Notes under the pieces: generated by a model
Seen by the model: only the letters and a program-made list of their open reading frames with translations
What the model was told of the DNA's origin: nothing
Database searches by the model: none
Source of the DNA: Gemella sp. GH3
Lineage (GTDB): Bacteria; Bacillota; Bacilli; Staphylococcales; Gemellaceae
NCBI RefSeq assembly: GCF_013415425.1
Contig: NZ_JACBYC010000083.1
Location: 25,171 to 89,170, forward strand
Length of the DNA: 64,000 bases
Reading direction: 5' to 3'
Position numbers and translations under genes: made by a program
Part shown: positions 56,039-64,000 of the stretch, piece by piece
How the letters are laid out: each line of letters starts with the position of its first letter
Position numbering within the stretch: position 1 is the first letter of the stretch

Positions 56039-56066
56039 CAAAAAAGACAACTTTTCAGTTGCCTTT
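56039..56066 (-). terminator. terminator of the fol-dusB operon
   Basis: On the minus strand AAAGGCAACT and AGTTGTCTTT pair around GAAA and run into T6. It lies about 150 bases beyond the dusB stop. Confidence 0.75.
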
Positions 56067-56218
56067 GAATGTTTATTATAAAGTATATAGACTTAACAAC
56101 GCTATATTGTTTTTGTTAATATACTTCATAATTTTTCTTTTATATTAAGTTTTATATCACTAGTAAAATATTTTTTATTATGTACAGCATATATGCTATA
56201 CACCTCTATTAATTATAT

Positions 56219-57214
56219 TTATATTAATATTTTCTTCTCTTTAGATTCAACAAAATCTACATAATCATTTAATAATTTTTCCATTTCTACGTAAGTATTA
56301 AGTTCATTTAATTTTGCCTTAACTTTTGCTCCACCTTTAATACCTTTCATATAATATGCAGCGTGCTTTCTCATCTCATGTACTGCTACTCTTTCAGGCT
56401 TAATTTCCATAAGTCTTCTTAGATGCAAAAGACACACGTCTATTTTCTCACGAGGTGTTGGCTCTCCTATCAGCTCCCCTGTTTCTAAATATTTTACTGT
56501 TCTATAGAGCATCCACGGATTACCCAAAGCTGCTCTACCAATCATAACAGCATCACAACCTGTTTCCTCTAATCTTTTTTTAGCCATTTCTGGAGTAGTT
56601 ATATCTCCATTACCGATTACCGGTATTTTTAAATTTTCTTTAACTAATTTAACATAATCCCAATTAGCCTCACCGCTATACATCTGTACCTTAGTTCTAC
56701 CGTGTATTGCTATAGCTGAAGCTCCTGCTTTCTCACAATTCAAAGCATTTTCTAAAAGGTATATGTGATCATCATCCCATCCAATTCTCATTTTAACAGT
56801 TACAGGCTTAGAGACAGCATCTACAACTCTAGACACAACATCATAAATTTTATTAGGATCTAATAACAACTTACTTCCTGAATCACTCTTTGTTATTTTT
56901 GGAACAGGACAACCCATATTTATATCAATAATATCCGCTTCTGTATTCTTATCAACATACTTAGCAGCAGCTACCAAAGTTTCAGCTTCTCCTCCAAAAA
57001 TTTGCAAACTAAGTGGTCTTTCTCTAGGATCAATATATAGCATATTCATAGTTTTTTGATTATTAAATAAAATAGCTTTATCACTAACCATCTCTGCACA
57101 AACAAGACCCGCTCCAAACTCTTTTGCAGTTAATCTAAAAGCAGCATTACATACACCTGCCATAGGTGCTAGTACTACCTTATTTGGAATTTCTATTTCT
57201 CTAATCTTAAACAT
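56219..57214 (-). CDS. dusB: tRNA-dihydrouridine synthase
   Basis: An FMN enzyme reducing specific tRNA uridines; 331 residues. Motifs are LAPMAGVCNAAFR, LQIFGGEAET, the catalytic Cys in DINMGCPVPKITKSDSGS, and IHGRTKVQMYSG, GNGDI, GRAALGNPWM. It follows folK by 14 bases; the folB-folK-dus order is common in Firmicutes. Confidence 0.95.
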   Translation of the reverse strand: MFKIREIEIPNKVVLAPMAGVCNAAFRLTAKEFGAGLVCAEMVSDKAILFNNQKTMNMLYIDPRERPLSLQIFGGEAETLVAAAKYVDKNTEADIIDINMGCPVPKITKSDSGSKLLLDPNKIYDVVSRVVDAVSKPVTVKMRIGWDDDHIYLLENALNCEKAGASAIAIHGRTKVQMYSGEANWDYVKLVKENLKIPVIGNGDITTPEMAKKRLEETGCDAVMIGRAALGNPWMLYRTVKYLETGELIGEPTPREKIDVCLLHLRRLMEIKPERVAVHEMRKHAAYYMKGIKGGAKVKAKLNELNTYVEMEKLLNDYVDFVESKEKKILI

Positions 57215-57228
57215 TTTCTATCCTTTCT

Positions 57229-57705
57229 CTACAATACATTTCCACAAATTTCAATACTATCAGAAATATCACTCAACCAATCACTTAACTTTCTTCCTTC
57301 AAAAGATATATCTCCACATACATCTATTAAGGGCGCTAGAACAAAATTTCTTTGTAATATATACGGATGAGGAACTATCAACCTATCATTATTTATTGTT
57401 GAATTATTAAAAAATAAAATGTCTATATCTATTGTGCGGTCTCCCCAGTGTTTATCTCTAACACGTCCAAGATGATTCTCAATATCCTGAATTATGTCTA
57501 ACAAAGTATCCGCTTCTCCAGAAAAAGTTATACTTACACAAATATTTAAAAAATAATTTTGTGCTACACCTCCCCAAGCTAATGTCTTATACACTTTGCT
57601 TATTTTCTTTACAGTTATTTCTTTATTTTTAGATAACAAATCTATAGCACGTCTTAAATATTCTTCTCTGGGTTCAATACTACTTCCTATTCCTAAGACT
57701 ATCAT
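57229..57705 (-). CDS. folK: 2-amino-4-hydroxy-6-hydroxymethyldihydropteridine diphosphokinase
   Basis: HPPK transfers pyrophosphate from ATP to the pterin in folate synthesis; 158 residues. Motifs are LGIGSSIEPREEYLRRAIDLL, NYFLNICVSI and the signature WGDRTIDIDILFF. It overlaps folB by four bases. Confidence 0.95.
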   Translation of the reverse strand: MIVLGIGSSIEPREEYLRRAIDLLSKNKEITVKKISKVYKTLAWGGVAQNYFLNICVSITFSGEADTLLDIIQDIENHLGRVRDKHWGDRTIDIDILFFNNSTINNDRLIVPHPYILQRNFVLAPLIDVCGDISFEGRKLSDWLSDISDSIEICGNVL

Positions 57706-58091
57706 AATTTGAAAACCTCATAAAATTCGTATCTATCAAATTCTACCTCTGTTCCGCAACTAATAAAAACTTTGTCTATAGGAGCATTTGGCTTATTAAT
57801 TTTTAATTTTATCTTTTGAATTTCTTTGTATTTATCAAAAATTTTTTTCAAAATTTCAAAAGATAACTTCTCAAGTAAATTATACTTATCAGACGTCGCT
57901 ACATCAAAAACTACATTAGCTATATCAGCATAGCTAACACTACTATTTAAATTATCTGTTACCATAGCATCTGTATAATTTAATTCGCAACTAATATCAA
58001 ACACAAACCTCTGACCTAACTTATTTTCTTCACTAAACACTCCGTGATAAGCGTATAGCTCCAGACCGTTAATATATATACAATTTTTCAT
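57702..58091 (-). CDS. folB: dihydroneopterin aldolase
   Basis: Cleaves dihydroneopterin to the HPPK substrate; 129 residues with YAYHGVFSEENKLGQRF at the N-terminus and the conserved KINKPNAPI segment. First gene of folB-folK-dusB, behind a structured leader. folP and folE are not in the window. Confidence 0.93.
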   Translation of the reverse strand: MKNCIYINGLELYAYHGVFSEENKLGQRFVFDISCELNYTDAMVTDNLNSSVSYADIANVVFDVATSDKYNLLEKLSFEILKKIFDKYKEIQKIKLKINKPNAPIDKVFISCGTEVEFDRYEFYEVFKL

Positions 58092-58147
58092 TAAAATATT
58101 TCCTCAACAGTTAAATTATTTTATTATTCTATCACACAAAATTAAAA

Positions 58148-58322
58148 AAGACTAAGATATACTCCTAGCCCTTTAAAGATATATTAGTAATATATCACTT
58201 GGACGGTCAGTAACCTCGTCATCTCAGATACCCTTTCGGGTGCGGTAGGAACCTTTCTACCCTCAAATGATATGTTTATATATTTATACACACATTATAT
58301 ATGCATATCTACTTTTTGTCAA
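58148..58322 (-). promoter_or_regulatory. folB leader: promoter, structured aptamer-like domain and terminator
   Basis: Promoter TTGACA (58317-58322), 17 bases, TATAAT (58294-58299). A 10-bp stem (58264-58273 with 58192-58201) closes a four-way junction: GGTAG-loop-CTACC, ACCC-GAAA-GGGT and a stem GAC..GGT/ACC-GTC. The 3' strand of the closing stem can instead join a perfect hairpin GATATATTA-C-TAATATATC. A terminator (GGCTAGG/CTTAGTC plus T6) follows. This is riboswitch architecture. The class is not one I recognise; it does not look like THF-I. Confidence 0.7.
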
Positions 58323-58686
58323 ATTTTATTAACCTCTTATTTTTTATCCTTTGAGATAGTTTTAAATTTGAAATTTCGTGCATTATAGCTATATAAAAAT
58401 AATCTTTTTTTATATCTATCTTAATTCCTAGTAAAACATTATCCTCATATAACTTAACATATTCTAAACTAGCACTCTTTTCTCTAGGATTTACACCTAT
58501 ATAGTCAGGATTTTTTATAATATCGGAAACATTATCTAAATACTTATACATATTTTGATGATTTCTTTTTTCTAAATGTTTTATAAAACCATCTGACATT
58601 ATTATATTATTTATATCTGTTTTTATTCCTAGTTTTCTTTTTATATCTTCAGATATACTACCTATTATCTTAATTACTAGCTCCAT
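58309..58686 (-). CDS. PBECR3-like nuclease-fold domain protein
   Basis: A 125-residue stand-alone protein resembling the PBECR (phage-barnase-EndoU-colicin-RelE-like) nuclease family. HLEKRNHQNMYKYL is followed by the typical IIKNPDYIGVNPREKSASLEYVK, then ISNLKLSQRIKNKRL. In phages this domain is usually part of larger proteins. Function here is unknown. Its 3' end carries the folB promoter. Confidence 0.55.
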   Translation of the reverse strand: MELVIKIIGSISEDIKRKLGIKTDINNIIMSDGFIKHLEKRNHQNMYKYLDNVSDIIKNPDYIGVNPREKSASLEYVKLYEDNVLLGIKIDIKKDYFYIAIMHEISNLKLSQRIKNKRLIKFDKK

Positions 58687-58911
58687 ACCTTTATAATATA
58701 ATATTATATCATATGTTTTATATATTATTTATTTTCTAACGTTATCCACACCTTCAAACTCCAGATTAAACCAGCAACTAACTAAGCAAGTAATAATTAC
58801 CCCAAAAGATATTTCTTATTTTAACAAAAAAATAAAAAATACAACGACATAGCATTGTATTTTTATCTTAGTATTAATTATATAAACACTTATTCTTTAA
58901 TAAATAATAAT
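58687..58911. other. gap between PBECR3-like gene and ssb pseudogene
   Basis: About 225 AT-rich bases. I see no gene. It must contain the promoter of the PBECR3-like gene. Confidence 0.4.
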
Positions 58912-59279
58912 TTAGTGTCCTATCGTAAAAACATCGTCATCTACTACTTCTTCCTTTTTATTACTTTTGCTTAAAAAATTAACCTTGTTAGCTATAATAG
59001 ATAGTTGATAATGATTAACTCCTTTTTTATCAGTATAAACATTATTTGATAACATCCCTATAACATTAATAAGGCTACCCTTATCACAGTATTTAGCAGT
59101 ATTTTGTGCTGTTTTTCCAAAAGTTGTAAATTCAATAAATTCTACCTCATAGTTTCCTTCCTTATTTTTATAATGTGACTGAACAGCTATGTAGATTTCA
59201 AATAATTCAAACCACTGTCACTCTCACGTAACTCTGGCTTTTTAACCAACCTTCCTATTAGCATCACCTGATTTAACAT
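58912..59279 (-). pseudogene. ssb: single-stranded DNA-binding protein, frameshifted
   Basis: The start MLNQVMLIGRLVKKPELRES is typical SSB, but the frame closes after about 31 codons. The remainder continues in another frame with FELFEIYIAVQSHYKNKEG, EFTTFGKTAQNTAKYCDKGS and YQLSIIANKVNFL, ending DDDVFTIGH. One extra T in the run at 59209-59211 (coding-strand TTT) would restore a 122-codon gene. The chromosome must hold another ssb. It may be a secondary SSB of a former mobile element. Confidence 0.8.
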
Positions 59280-59450
59280 AATCTTTCCTCCGTATCTTTT
59301 ATTACTTATTTAATTATATATTTCTTATTGATAAATAACAAAAAACGAAAAATTTATTTTCTACCAAAAAAAGATATGAAAAATATATTTTCATACCTTT
59401 TTTGCATATTAATTTTACTAATTAACTATCTTAATATTATTTATATTGAT

Positions 59451-59813
59451 TTAGCTAAATAATAAAACTAATAAATCTATTATCGCTAAACCACCTTGTT
59501 TTAACAAGATTTTTTTATCTACAGTTAACGCACCGTAAGCTGCAACCAATATTATATAAACCAAAAATGTTAAGACAATTTCTTTAGGATTTTTTGAAAT
59601 ATATGTTCCATAAAGAAGAGCAACCCCTATTAAGCCATTATAAACACCTTGATTTTTAAATAATAAACTTGTTGACTCTCTTCTTAATTCTTCTTGTGAC
59701 ATATTAAACACTTTAGAAGTAGATTCTGAAGTAGTCGCAAAAGTTTCTAAATACATTATATAAAAAAATTCTAATGCTACTAATGTAGTTAAAATAGTTG
59801 ATAATAAATTCAT
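59451..59813 (-). CDS. DUF1304 family membrane protein
   Basis: A 120-residue protein with four hydrophobic segments and the DUF1304 pattern: VALEFFYIMYLETFA, a middle KNQGVYNGLIGVALLYG and GGLAIIDLLVLL. Unknown function; relatives often sit with MarR-type regulators and oxidoreductases, as here. Third gene of the marR operon. Confidence 0.85.
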   Translation of the reverse strand: MNLLSTILTTLVALEFFYIMYLETFATTSESTSKVFNMSQEELRRESTSLLFKNQGVYNGLIGVALLYGTYISKNPKEIVLTFLVYIILVAAYGALTVDKKILLKQGGLAIIDLLVLLFS

Positions 59814-59835
59814 TTTCTTCTCCTTAACAATTAAA

Positions 59836-60468
59836 CTAAATAAACTTTGTAATTTCTTCTGCAGGTAATCTATAAGTATCTCTAGACTCTTTTGCAGGTT
59901 TTCCTACAGCAATTATAACTACTGGGATATAACGATCTTTATCTAAACCTAAAGATTCGGCTATATTTTCGTAATCAAATCCACCTATAGCATTTGTTTC
60001 ATAACCGTAAGATCTAGCTACAAGCATAAATTGCATAGCAAATAAACTTGAATCAACCTTTACAAGTTCTCTCATATTATCTTTAGACATTGAATCATAC
60101 ATATCTATAATTGAAGGTAATATCTGCTCTTTAACCTCTTTTGGCATATACTCTTTTTCTACAGCATTGCTATAAATATTCTCTCCATGACTTTGTGGAT
60201 TCATATCAGCAAATATTACCACCATAGCTGAAGACGTATCATTTTGTCTAGAATTAAAACTAACTAATGGACGCAATTTATTTTTTCCCTCTTCACTAAC
60301 TACCACCACAGGTCTCCAGGGCTGAAAATTAACAGAAGAAGGAGCAGTCATAGCATCATTCAACATAGATAACATTTCTTCTTCTGATATTTTGTAGTTA
60401 GGATCAAATTCTTTAACAGATTTTCTTCCAAAAACTACGTCTTTAAAATCATTATTAACTATAGTCAT
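59836..60468 (-). CDS. nitroreductase family protein
   Basis: A 210-residue FMN-dependent oxidoreductase. Landmarks are VVFGRKSVKEFDPNYKI, the FMN segment MTAPSSVNFQPWRPVVV and MLVARSYGYETNAIGGFD. It lies nine bases after the marR stop, so it is likely induced when MarR releases its operators. Confidence 0.9.
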   Translation of the reverse strand: MTIVNNDFKDVVFGRKSVKEFDPNYKISEEEMLSMLNDAMTAPSSVNFQPWRPVVVVSEEGKNKLRPLVSFNSRQNDTSSAMVVIFADMNPQSHGENIYSNAVEKEYMPKEVKEQILPSIIDMYDSMSKDNMRELVKVDSSLFAMQFMLVARSYGYETNAIGGFDYENIAESLGLDKDRYIPVVIIAVGKPAKESRDTYRLPAEEITKFI

Positions 60469-60477
60469 TTCTTTCTC

Positions 60478-60894
60478 CTATTCTATATTTTTTTCAAATT
60501 TTTCTAATAACATCAACAAATATTCTGCATCATCTTTAGTAAATTTATTTCCAAAAAATTCTTCCATTTTTGGACAATTTTTATCATATTCTTTCATCTC
60601 AGTTTTTGCTTTGTCTGTTAGACTAACAAAAATTTCTCTATTATTTTTAGGATTTCTAATACGTTTGACATAATTCTTTTCTTCTAGAATTTTTAAATGT
60701 CTAGTTATAGCTGCTTGATCTATTTGTAAATATTCTTGTAACTCCCCTTGGGCTAGCTCATTTTTTTCTGATATAACTTGTAATATCTCATATCTTGTCA
60801 AGCTAACACCAAATTTAGCCTCAAAATTCCTTTTAAATTTCTGTTCTACAATCTTTATTTTATATATTAATTTACTAATATCTTTTGCTTTCAT
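60478..60894 (-). CDS. MarR-family transcriptional regulator
   Basis: A 138-residue winged-helix regulator: helix-turn-helix AQGELQEYLQIDQAAITRHLK and wing EEKNYVKRIRNPKNNREI. First gene of a three-gene operon with a nitroreductase and a DUF1304 protein. Two palindromes in its own promoter make autorepression likely. Confidence 0.92.
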   Translation of the reverse strand: MKAKDISKLIYKIKIVEQKFKRNFEAKFGVSLTRYEILQVISEKNELAQGELQEYLQIDQAAITRHLKILEEKNYVKRIRNPKNNREIFVSLTDKAKTEMKEYDKNCPKMEEFFGNKFTKDDAEYLLMLLEKFEKNIE

Positions 60895-60918
60895 GTTATC
60901 TCCAAATTTGACTTATCA

Positions 60919-60964
60919 ATAATTGACTAGTCAATTATACTCCCATAACTATTGATTGTCAATA
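60919..60964 (-). promoter_or_regulatory. marR operon promoter with two palindromic operators
   Basis: Consensus promoter TTGACA (60957-60962), 17 bases, TATAAT (60934-60939). A perfect 20-bp palindrome centred on TTGACTAGTCAA (60919-60938) covers the -10 and start site. TATTGA-TTG-TCAATA (60950-60964) covers the -35. MarR dimers bind such sites. Confidence 0.85.
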
Positions 60965-60972
60965 GATATATC

Positions 60973-61012
60973 AAAAAAATAAATAAATGTTGAAAACAAC
61001 ATTTATTTATTT
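60973..61012 (-). terminator. terminator after HAD phosphatase gene
   Basis: On the minus strand AAATAAATAAATGTTG-TTTT-CAACATTTATTTATTT is followed by T's; it overlaps the gene's last codons. Confidence 0.8.
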
Positions 61013-61809
61013 AAAACTAATTTCTCTATTGCATAGCTAAAACCTTCTTCATCATTTGATAAAGAAATAAAGTTAGCCTTATCTTTTAATAATTGATTAG
61101 CATTACCCATCGCAACTCCACATCCAGCAAATTCTATCATACTTAAATCATTAAGACCGTCTCCTATTGCCAAAAGTTCATTATTAGTAATTCCCATTCT
61201 TTCGCATAAAAATTCCAAAGCTCCTCCTTTAGAAATATTTTTATCATTAACCTCTATAAAAAATGGCTTTGACATAGCAACTTCATATTTATCACCTATT
61301 TCAAAAGACAACTTATCTTTAATCTCTATTGCTTTATCAGGATCACTAAGTATTATTGCCTTTGCAGATTTTTCAAAAATTTTATTTTCTATATCGCTTA
61401 TTAATACTAAATTTGTTTTTAGAGCATTTGCCTCCCATGCAGCATAAGGATTAGCTTTGTTTGTCAATACCTTGTTATCTTGATAAGTTAGAACATCACA
61501 ATTATGTTCATAAGCTTTATTTATCAAAAATTTAATTCGTTCTACTTCCAGCAACCTATCATAAATAACTTCTCCTGTCATAAGGTTTGTCATTTTAGCT
61601 CCGTTATAAGATAACAAGTAATTATCATAACTATCCAAATTTAATTCTTTTACATATTGTTGCATTCCAAAATCTGGTCTTCCTGATGCTAATATAACTT
61701 TTATACCTCTATCAATGCACTTTTTTATAGTATTTCTTGTTTTTTCTGTAAGCTCTCCTTTGCTATTTAGTAATGTATCATCTATATCTGTAACAACAAG
61801 TTTAATCAT
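61003..61809 (-). CDS. HAD-superfamily sugar phosphatase (Cof type)
   Basis: A 268-residue Cof/YidA-like hydrolase: motif I VVTDIDDTLLNSKGELT with the catalytic Asp pair, motif II LASGRP, Lys in AMSKPFFIEV and motif IV AIGDGLNDLSMIEFAG. It probably dephosphorylates sugar phosphates or similar; the substrate cannot be told. Confidence 0.92.
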   Translation of the reverse strand: MIKLVVTDIDDTLLNSKGELTEKTRNTIKKCIDRGIKVILASGRPDFGMQQYVKELNLDSYDNYLLSYNGAKMTNLMTGEVIYDRLLEVERIKFLINKAYEHNCDVLTYQDNKVLTNKANPYAAWEANALKTNLVLISDIENKIFEKSAKAIILSDPDKAIEIKDKLSFEIGDKYEVAMSKPFFIEVNDKNISKGGALEFLCERMGITNNELLAIGDGLNDLSMIEFAGCGVAMGNANQLLKDKANFISLSNDEEGFSYAIEKLVLNK

Positions 61810-61948
61810 ACATTAGCTCCTTTTTTAGTTTACTAGGGGTGTGCATCTTTTAATGATACCCTACAAACCCCATTATTATCGATTCTTATATTTTATTATA
61901 TCAAAAATATTCTTTATTAGCTATAAAATAAAACAAGCCCTATCTATA
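61810..61948. other. HAD gene upstream region
   Basis: About 140 bases. A GGGGT...ACCCC pairing spans roughly 61846-61874, and GGAGC lies before the HAD start. No gene. Confidence 0.35.
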
Positions 61949-62400
61949 TCGATATGACTTGTTTTGTCTTAAAGTGTACTTCTATTTCTTTTTTGTCTCT
62001 GTGAATAATTATCTTTTCTACTATAGTGTTAAAAAGTTCTTCATCAAATTATGTGATTAATTTGTCTTGTCATTTTAATTTTACTATGTATAATTTTATT
62101 TATTTATCTTTTTTCTTTTGTTTTTGTTCTTGTTTTTGTTTTCTTTGTAGTCTTTTTCTAACTTTTGGTATTTGTTTCCTAGTTTATTGTATTTTTCTTG
62201 GTCTTGAATTGTCCTAGTATTTTGTTTTACAAGATTTTCTACTTTGTTTTGTATATAGTAACTTTTATTCTACTATCTTTAGTTTTTCTTACAATTTATT
62301 TTTTCTTTCTTCTATTAATTTTTCAATTACGTCTTTATTTAACAACCTCAACTCTTTAAATATACAATATTTCATTATTTTACTAAGCATTGATGTCATA
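61949..62400 (-). pseudogene. relic of a large serine recombinase, C-terminal part
   Basis: Short frames in sequence resemble the coiled-coil and last strand of large serine recombinases of mobile elements: LLNKDVIEKLIEERKNKL, then DQEKYNKLGNKYQKLEKDYK, then FDEELFNTIVEKIIIHRDKK and EVHFKTKQVISI with a normal stop. Several stops and frameshifts interrupt it, and the catalytic domain is gone. It indicates that a transposon or integrative element once sat here. Confidence 0.5.
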
Positions 62401-62540
62401 TTTAATTGTTCTATAGTATTTTCTATTGCTTGTGGATAATTTTTTCATAATCTCCGTAAGTGTAATAATTTCATGCTTTGCAATAACATTATTTCTTCCC
62501 TCTAATTTATCATAATCAATTTTTATTAACTTAATACTAT

Positions 62541-62683
62541 TTTGAAGAATTTTAATCAGCAATAATCCTACATTCTGATACTCCACTTTTAATAACTAAA
62601 TCTTCTATAGAAATTAATAAGTTAAAGTTTTTAAATATATTTTTCTTATCAAATTTTTTAGAGATATTTTTAACCTTTATCAT
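62541..62683 (-). pseudogene. ABC transporter ATP-binding protein, truncated
   Basis: Starts like an exporter ATPase (MIKVKNISKKFDKKNIFKNF ...) ten bases after the permease stop with a GGGGGAAT Shine-Dalgarno. It breaks up where Walker A should be and ends after about 43 codons. A following 67-codon frame (62383-62586) has no recognised ATPase motif. The transporter has lost its motor at this locus. Confidence 0.65.
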
Positions 62684-62693
62684 AATATTCCCC

Positions 62694-64000
62694 CTAATCA
62701 GATTTAACTTTCTTAAGTTTATTTTCTTTTAAATGTAATAGAACTAACATAAATATATAATTTATTAATATAACTAAAAATTGATAGATATTAAATTCCT
62801 TGAACATTAATAAATATCCCATTACTCCCGCCATTAATACACCCGTATTCAAAATAAGAAAATCACAATGTTTTTGAAAAAATTTATATCCTAGAATATG
62901 ATAAACAAATAACTGTTTTTTCTTATCTTCCAAATATGTCATTATCATAAATAATATCATATTACAATAAACAGCTATCAATATCGAAAAAGTTATAACG
63001 TAAAACAATCTATCCTCTTTTATATTTTGAATATCTTTTTGAATTATTTTATAGACATTAACTGTACTTCGTATATTCTTGTCTAAATCATACTCTACTA
63101 ACTTAGGGAAAAATTCTTTATATCCACTATTAGTTTTTTCATTTAAATATACTTGACCACCCGAATATAGAGAAAATAATTGTAAGGATTGTGTATTTTT
63201 CAATAAATTTTCTTTTGTCAATACCATAAAAATCGGGCTATCAACTTCATCTAGTCTATATTTACTTATATAAGGTGCTACAACAAAAACATTTTGTTTG
63301 TCATAATATATTTTGTTTATTTTAACTTCCTCTTTATAACCAAATGCTTGCTTATAAAATTCTCTATAATAACTTTCAATATCACTAGAATCTTCTGTTC
63401 CATACGGTAAAGCTATATTCAAAATACTTTCATTATACTTTATATTATTTACATCTAATAAATTAGTATTAATTTTTTTGAAATAAATATCATTAACAGT
63501 TATAACAGGTTTTTTATCAAAGCTAGAAAATTCATGTTTAAAATTATCATATACAGGAGCAAAGTAATAGTTAGGATAAAATATTACTAAGTCATTATAA
63601 TTTTTTTGAGTAAAAACAAATAGTTTTTCCTCTATTTTTTCGAATTCCTTCGCACCATCTCCTACTTCATTGTATAATATTGCAGTTGACCAATTATTCA
63701 AAACACTATACTTTTCAAGCGAATTAACTTTATTAATATACTGACGTTGCTCATTTATAACATTCTTCATAAAAAACAACAATATTACTGTAAAGATTAA
63801 AACTGCACCGTAATTAAAAATTTTTATACCACGAGTATTTCTTTTACCTTTAATCATATTTTTTATATCCACATAATATATAAAAGATAAAAATATTAAG
63901 TAAATAAATAATACTACCGTAGAAAAAAGTACGAACATTAAAGTAGAGAACATAATGAGTTCTAATACCCTAGCACCTGATTTTATAGTTATATCATACC
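62694..64000 (-). CDS. bacteriocin-associated integral membrane protein (DUF1430-like), partial
   Basis: The frame is open to the right edge, so the N-terminal part lies outside the window; an internal ATG at 63953 is not a convincing start. The visible ~435 residues hold two membrane spans, a large extracellular region (about 340 to 110 residues from the end) and three C-terminal spans with LEDKKKQLFVYHILGYKFFQKH, typical of the 7TM protein beside lactococcin-972-type bacteriocins, where it acts with an ATPase in export or immunity. The ATPase after it is broken. Confidence 0.65.
   Translation of the reverse strand, partial: YDITIKSGARVLELIMFSTLMFVLFSTVVLFIYLIFLSFIYYVDIKNMIKGKRNTRGIKIFNYGAVLIFTVILLFFMKNVINEQRQYINKVNSLEKYSVLNNWSTAILYNEVGDGAKEFEKIEEKLFVFTQKNYNDLVIFYPNYYFAPVYDNFKHEFSSFDKKPVITVNDIYFKKINTNLLDVNNIKYNESILNIALPYGTEDSSDIESYYREFYKQAFGYKEEVKINKIYYDKQNVFVVAPYISKYRLDEVDSPIFMVLTKENLLKNTQSLQLFSLYSGGQVYLNEKTNSGYKEFFPKLVEYDLDKNIRSTVNVYKIIQKDIQNIKEDRLFYVITFSILIAVYCNMILFMIMTYLEDKKKQLFVYHILGYKFFQKHCDFLILNTGVLMAGVMGYLLMFKEFNIYQFLVILINYIFMLVLLHLKENKLKKVKSD

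Noticed and set aside
58148..58322. THF-I riboswitch upstream of folB
   Set aside because: The conserved THF-I segments are absent, and the junction has a different set of hairpins.
62026..62217. Plus-strand frame rich in Phe and Cys
   Set aside because: It is the antisense of the Lys/Asn-rich recombinase relic and has no start signal.
63953..63953. ATG 63953 as the true start of the DUF1430-like protein
   Set aside because: The frame stays open upstream to the window edge and the family is longer, so the gene is treated as partial.

Overview
The window is strongly AT-rich, low-GC Firmicutes (Bacillota) chromosome. Gene content and order (rpoB next to rplL/rplJ, rpsL-rpsG-fusA-tuf, secE-nusG, mnmG-rsmG, rpoZ-gmk, obg-pheB, folB-folK-dusB) and several lineage-typical proteins suggest a small-genome coccus of the Gemella type. 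That genus call is inference from protein character, not a database result. Nearly all housekeeping genes lie on the minus strand.

Layout. 1-3 kb: 5' end of rpoB, a small methyltransferase, rplL and rplJ with an L10 autoregulatory leader, then a QueT-like vitamin transporter with an attenuator-type leader. 3.3-4.3 kb: a decayed bacteriocin-type locus (frameshifted ABC ATPase plus a small secreted peptide). 4.5-40.5 kb: core genes, namely a PTS IIC protein, mnmG/rsmG, flavodoxin with an Rrf2 regulator, an RlmL-like methyltransferase, RNase P RNA, rpoZ, gmk, rqcH, menA, a sodium symporter with a phosphoesterase, an atypical orphan response regulator, nrdG, pcp, a lipoprotein-type sortase, lplA, trpS, the str operon, rpmG, secA, gloA, degV, secE/nusG, a Na/Pi transporter, rpsD and obg. 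Three tRNA genes (Asn, Ser, Gly) follow.

41.7-54.7 kb is the most interesting part: a 13-kb integrated element bounded by a perfect 71-bp direct repeat. The repeat is the terminator and last codons of a pyruvate-kinase-like gene. The element has a tyrosine integrase next to its right end, a CI-like repressor facing a minus-strand replication operon, several HTH proteins, a P4-type primase/helicase, and just downstream of it a nine-copy iteron array around an AT-rich core. This is the layout of phage satellites of the SaPI/PICI class. No relaxase, terminase or capsid gene is visible. Cargo is a secreted protein with a coupled small membrane protein, an adenosine deaminase, and a long MazF/PemK-fold protein flanked by three promoter-RNA-terminator units that look like related small RNAs. 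Two further candidate small RNAs lie opposite the replication operon; one is complementary to the ribosome-binding sites of the element's own genes. To the left of the element is a decayed copy of its left end, suggesting an older element in tandem.

54.7-64 kb: the pyruvate-kinase-like pseudoenzyme, dusB-folK-folB behind a structured, riboswitch-like leader of unrecognised class, a nuclease-like protein, a frameshifted ssb, a MarR-controlled nitroreductase operon, a HAD phosphatase, a serine-recombinase relic, and the end of a bacteriocin-associated (DUF1430-type) membrane protein followed by a broken ATPase. Bacteriocin-type loci in decay therefore lie near both ends of the window.
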